Assembly: GCA_002292975.1 (NCBI GenBank) | Contig: DBCI01000002.1 | Coordinates: forward strand, 7,918-14,721 | Origin: Polynucleobacter sp. UBA962 | GTDB lineage: Bacteria > Pseudomonadota > Gammaproteobacteria > Burkholderiales > Burkholderiaceae | Direction: 5' to 3' | DNA length: 6,804 bases | Part shown: piece after piece, positions 5,725-6,804 of the stretch | Layout: each line of letters begins with the position of its first letter | How positions within the stretch are numbered: the first letter of the stretch is position 1 | Notes under the pieces: model-generated | What the model was told of the DNA's origin: nothing | Seen by the model: the letters and a program-made list of their open reading frames with translations, nothing else | Databases searched by the model: none | Translations under genes and position numbers: made by a program

Positions 5725-6654
5725 CTATAAAGCTGCAGTTAACTCAGGAATTAAGGTAAATAAATCGCCCACTAAGCCGTAATCGGCTACACCAAAGATG
5801 GGCGCATCAGGATCTTTATTTATTGCCACAATAATTTTTGAATCTTTCATTCCGGCCAAATGTTGGATCGCACCTGAAATACCAACCGCAATATATAACT
5901 GAGGTGCTACGATCTTTCCAGTCTGCCCCACCTGATAATCATTCGGGACATAACCTGCATCTACAGCGGCGCGGGATGCCCCAAGGGCGGCACCCAATTT
6001 ATCGGCTAGAGGCTCGATGAGTTCTTTGTATTTCTCAGCAGATCCTAAACCGCGTCCACCAGACACAATAATCTTGGCTGCTGCTAATTCTGGGCGATCC
6101 GACTTCGTCAGTTCTCGCCCCATAAATTGCGAGGCGCTGTATGGATCTACCGCTTGAATAGACTCGATAACAGCAGAGCCACCCTCAGACGCAGCCTCAA
6201 AATTTGTTGTTCGTACCGTGATGACTTTTTTGGGATCGCTTGATTGCACGGTCGCAATCGCATTACCTGCATAGATGGGGCGCTCATAGGTATCACTCGA
6301 TACAACTTTAGTAATATCAGATATTTGCGCAACATCTAATTTAGCAGCAACTCGAGGCATCACACTTTTTCCATGTGCAGTTGCAGGGGCCAAGAAAAAA
6401 TCATAATCCGCAGCCATAGAAATCATCTGTTGTGCCACGACTTCTGGTAGCTGATCCGTAAAGTGTTCCGCATCAGCATACAAAACCTTACGAACGCCAG
6501 CAATACATGCCGCTGCCTGAGCAATTGAACCAGCATTGCTACCAATTAATAAAAGATCCACGTTAGGACTGCATTGCTTAGCAGCACTCACGGCATGGTG
6601 AGTGGCGGCCTTTAAAGAATGATGGTCGTGCTCGACCAGAACTAAAGCAGCCAT
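5725..6654 (-). CDS. etfA: Electron transfer flavoprotein subunit alpha
   Basis: EtfA carries the FAD of the heterodimeric electron transfer flavoprotein, which takes electrons from acyl-CoA and other dehydrogenases in the cytoplasm and passes them to ETF:ubiquinone oxidoreductase. The 309-residue product has the normal length. Its N-terminal domain starts [10 protein letters not shown]; the C-terminal FAD domain shows SGGRG (198-202), SRAAVDAGY (227-235), QVGQTGKIV (241-249), GISGAIQH (258-265) and [10 protein letters not shown] (278-287). The last two belong to the EtfA signature. The start abuts the etfB stop with no gap, and AAAGG (6663-6667), within the end of etfB and eight bases upstream, serves as its ribosome binding site. 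The pair is therefore one operon with coupled translation. Confidence 0.98.
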   Translation of the reverse strand: MAALVLVEHDHHSLKAATHHAVSAAKQCSPNVDLLLIGSNAGSIAQAAACIAGVRKVLYADAEHFTDQLPEVVAQQMISMAADYDFFLAPATAHGKSVMPRVAAKLDVAQISDITKVVSSDTYERPIYAGNAIATVQSSDPKKVITVRTTNFEAASEGGSAVIESIQAVDPYSASQFMGRELTKSDRPELAAAKIIVSGGRGLGSAEKYKELIEPLADKLGAALGASRAAVDAGYVPNDYQVGQTGKIVAPQLYIAVGISGAIQHLAGMKDSKIIVAINKDPDAPIFGVADYGLVGDLFTLIPELTAAL

Positions 6655-6804
6655 TTAGAGTACCTTTGCTTCATTTTTTAATTTATCGATCAAGCTAGCC
6701 ACATCTGGTACTTTGATACCTGCGGTACGCTTTGGGGGCTCTTCCACTCTGATCGTTTTCAAACGAGGTGCAATATCAACCCCCAGATCCTCTGGCTTTA
6801 GAAT
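6655..6804 (-). CDS. etfB: Electron transfer flavoprotein subunit beta, C-terminal end (partial)
   Basis: Only the last 49 codons lie in the window; the gene continues past base 6804. The readable end contains LKPEDLGVDIAPRLKTIRV, then EEPPKRTAGIKVPDV and a lysine-rich tail ending KNEAKVL. This matches the EtfB C-terminus, where the DLGVD and PPKR(S/T)AG segments are conserved in the family. EtfB binds AMP and supplies the partner-recognition surface of the flavoprotein. Its TAA stop is followed at once by the etfA ATG, giving the usual etfB-etfA order. The 5' end, promoter and regulation are outside the window. Confidence 0.95.
   Translation of the reverse strand: MLKPEDLGVDIAPRLKTIRVEEPPKRTAGIKVPDVASLIDKLKNEAKVL

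Overview
The window looks like core chromosome of a betaproteobacterium of the order Burkholderiales, and the gene order and protein sequences suggest a Polynucleobacter-like organism. The evidence is the adjacency rsgA / CobD-CbiB-like gene / CoA pyrophosphatase / rplS-trmD-rimM-rpsP, the Burkholderia-type TrmD motif GRYEAVDQR, and an etfB-etfA pair. Base composition is moderate (neither AT- nor GC-extreme) and even across all genes. I see no sign of horizontal transfer, mobile elements, CRISPR or RNA genes. The genus is inferred from recalled family sequences, not from a search.

Layout. Positions 1-759 (+): the 3' part of rsgA, a ribosome-assembly GTPase whose N-terminus lies outside the window. 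Positions 704-1660 (-): a membrane protein of the CobD/CbiB/AmpE group, overlapping rsgA tail to tail by 56 bp. Positions 1657-2388 (-): a NudL-type CoA pyrophosphatase, joined to the previous gene by an ATGA overlap. Positions 2412-2440 (-): a strong intrinsic terminator. Positions 2458-4547 (-): the ribosomal operon rpsP-rimM-trmD-rplS (S16, 30S maturation factor, tRNA m1G37 methyltransferase, L19). Positions 4548-4761: a divergent intergenic region carrying a two-unit tandem repeat. Positions 4762-5717 (+): a META-domain lipoprotein and a small multi-pass membrane protein, joined by an ATGA overlap. Positions 5725-6804 (-): etfA and the 3' end of etfB, whose stop codon directly abuts the etfA start.

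How the genes work together. rpsP, rimM, trmD and rplS couple ribosomal protein supply to 30S maturation and tRNA modification. rsgA, another late 30S maturation factor, sits nearby on the other strand. etfB-etfA make the soluble flavoprotein that carries electrons from acyl-CoA and similar dehydrogenases to the respiratory chain. The META lipoprotein plus membrane protein looks like a small uncharacterised envelope pair. The NudL/CbiB-like pair is translationally linked, but the function of its membrane partner is uncertain.

This is mostly ordinary core genome and I did not find a convincing new system. The best leads are the tandem repeat between rpsP and the lipoprotein gene, the coupled envelope pair, the coupled nudL/CbiB-like pair with little room for its own promoter, and the unusually long structured trmD-rplS spacer.
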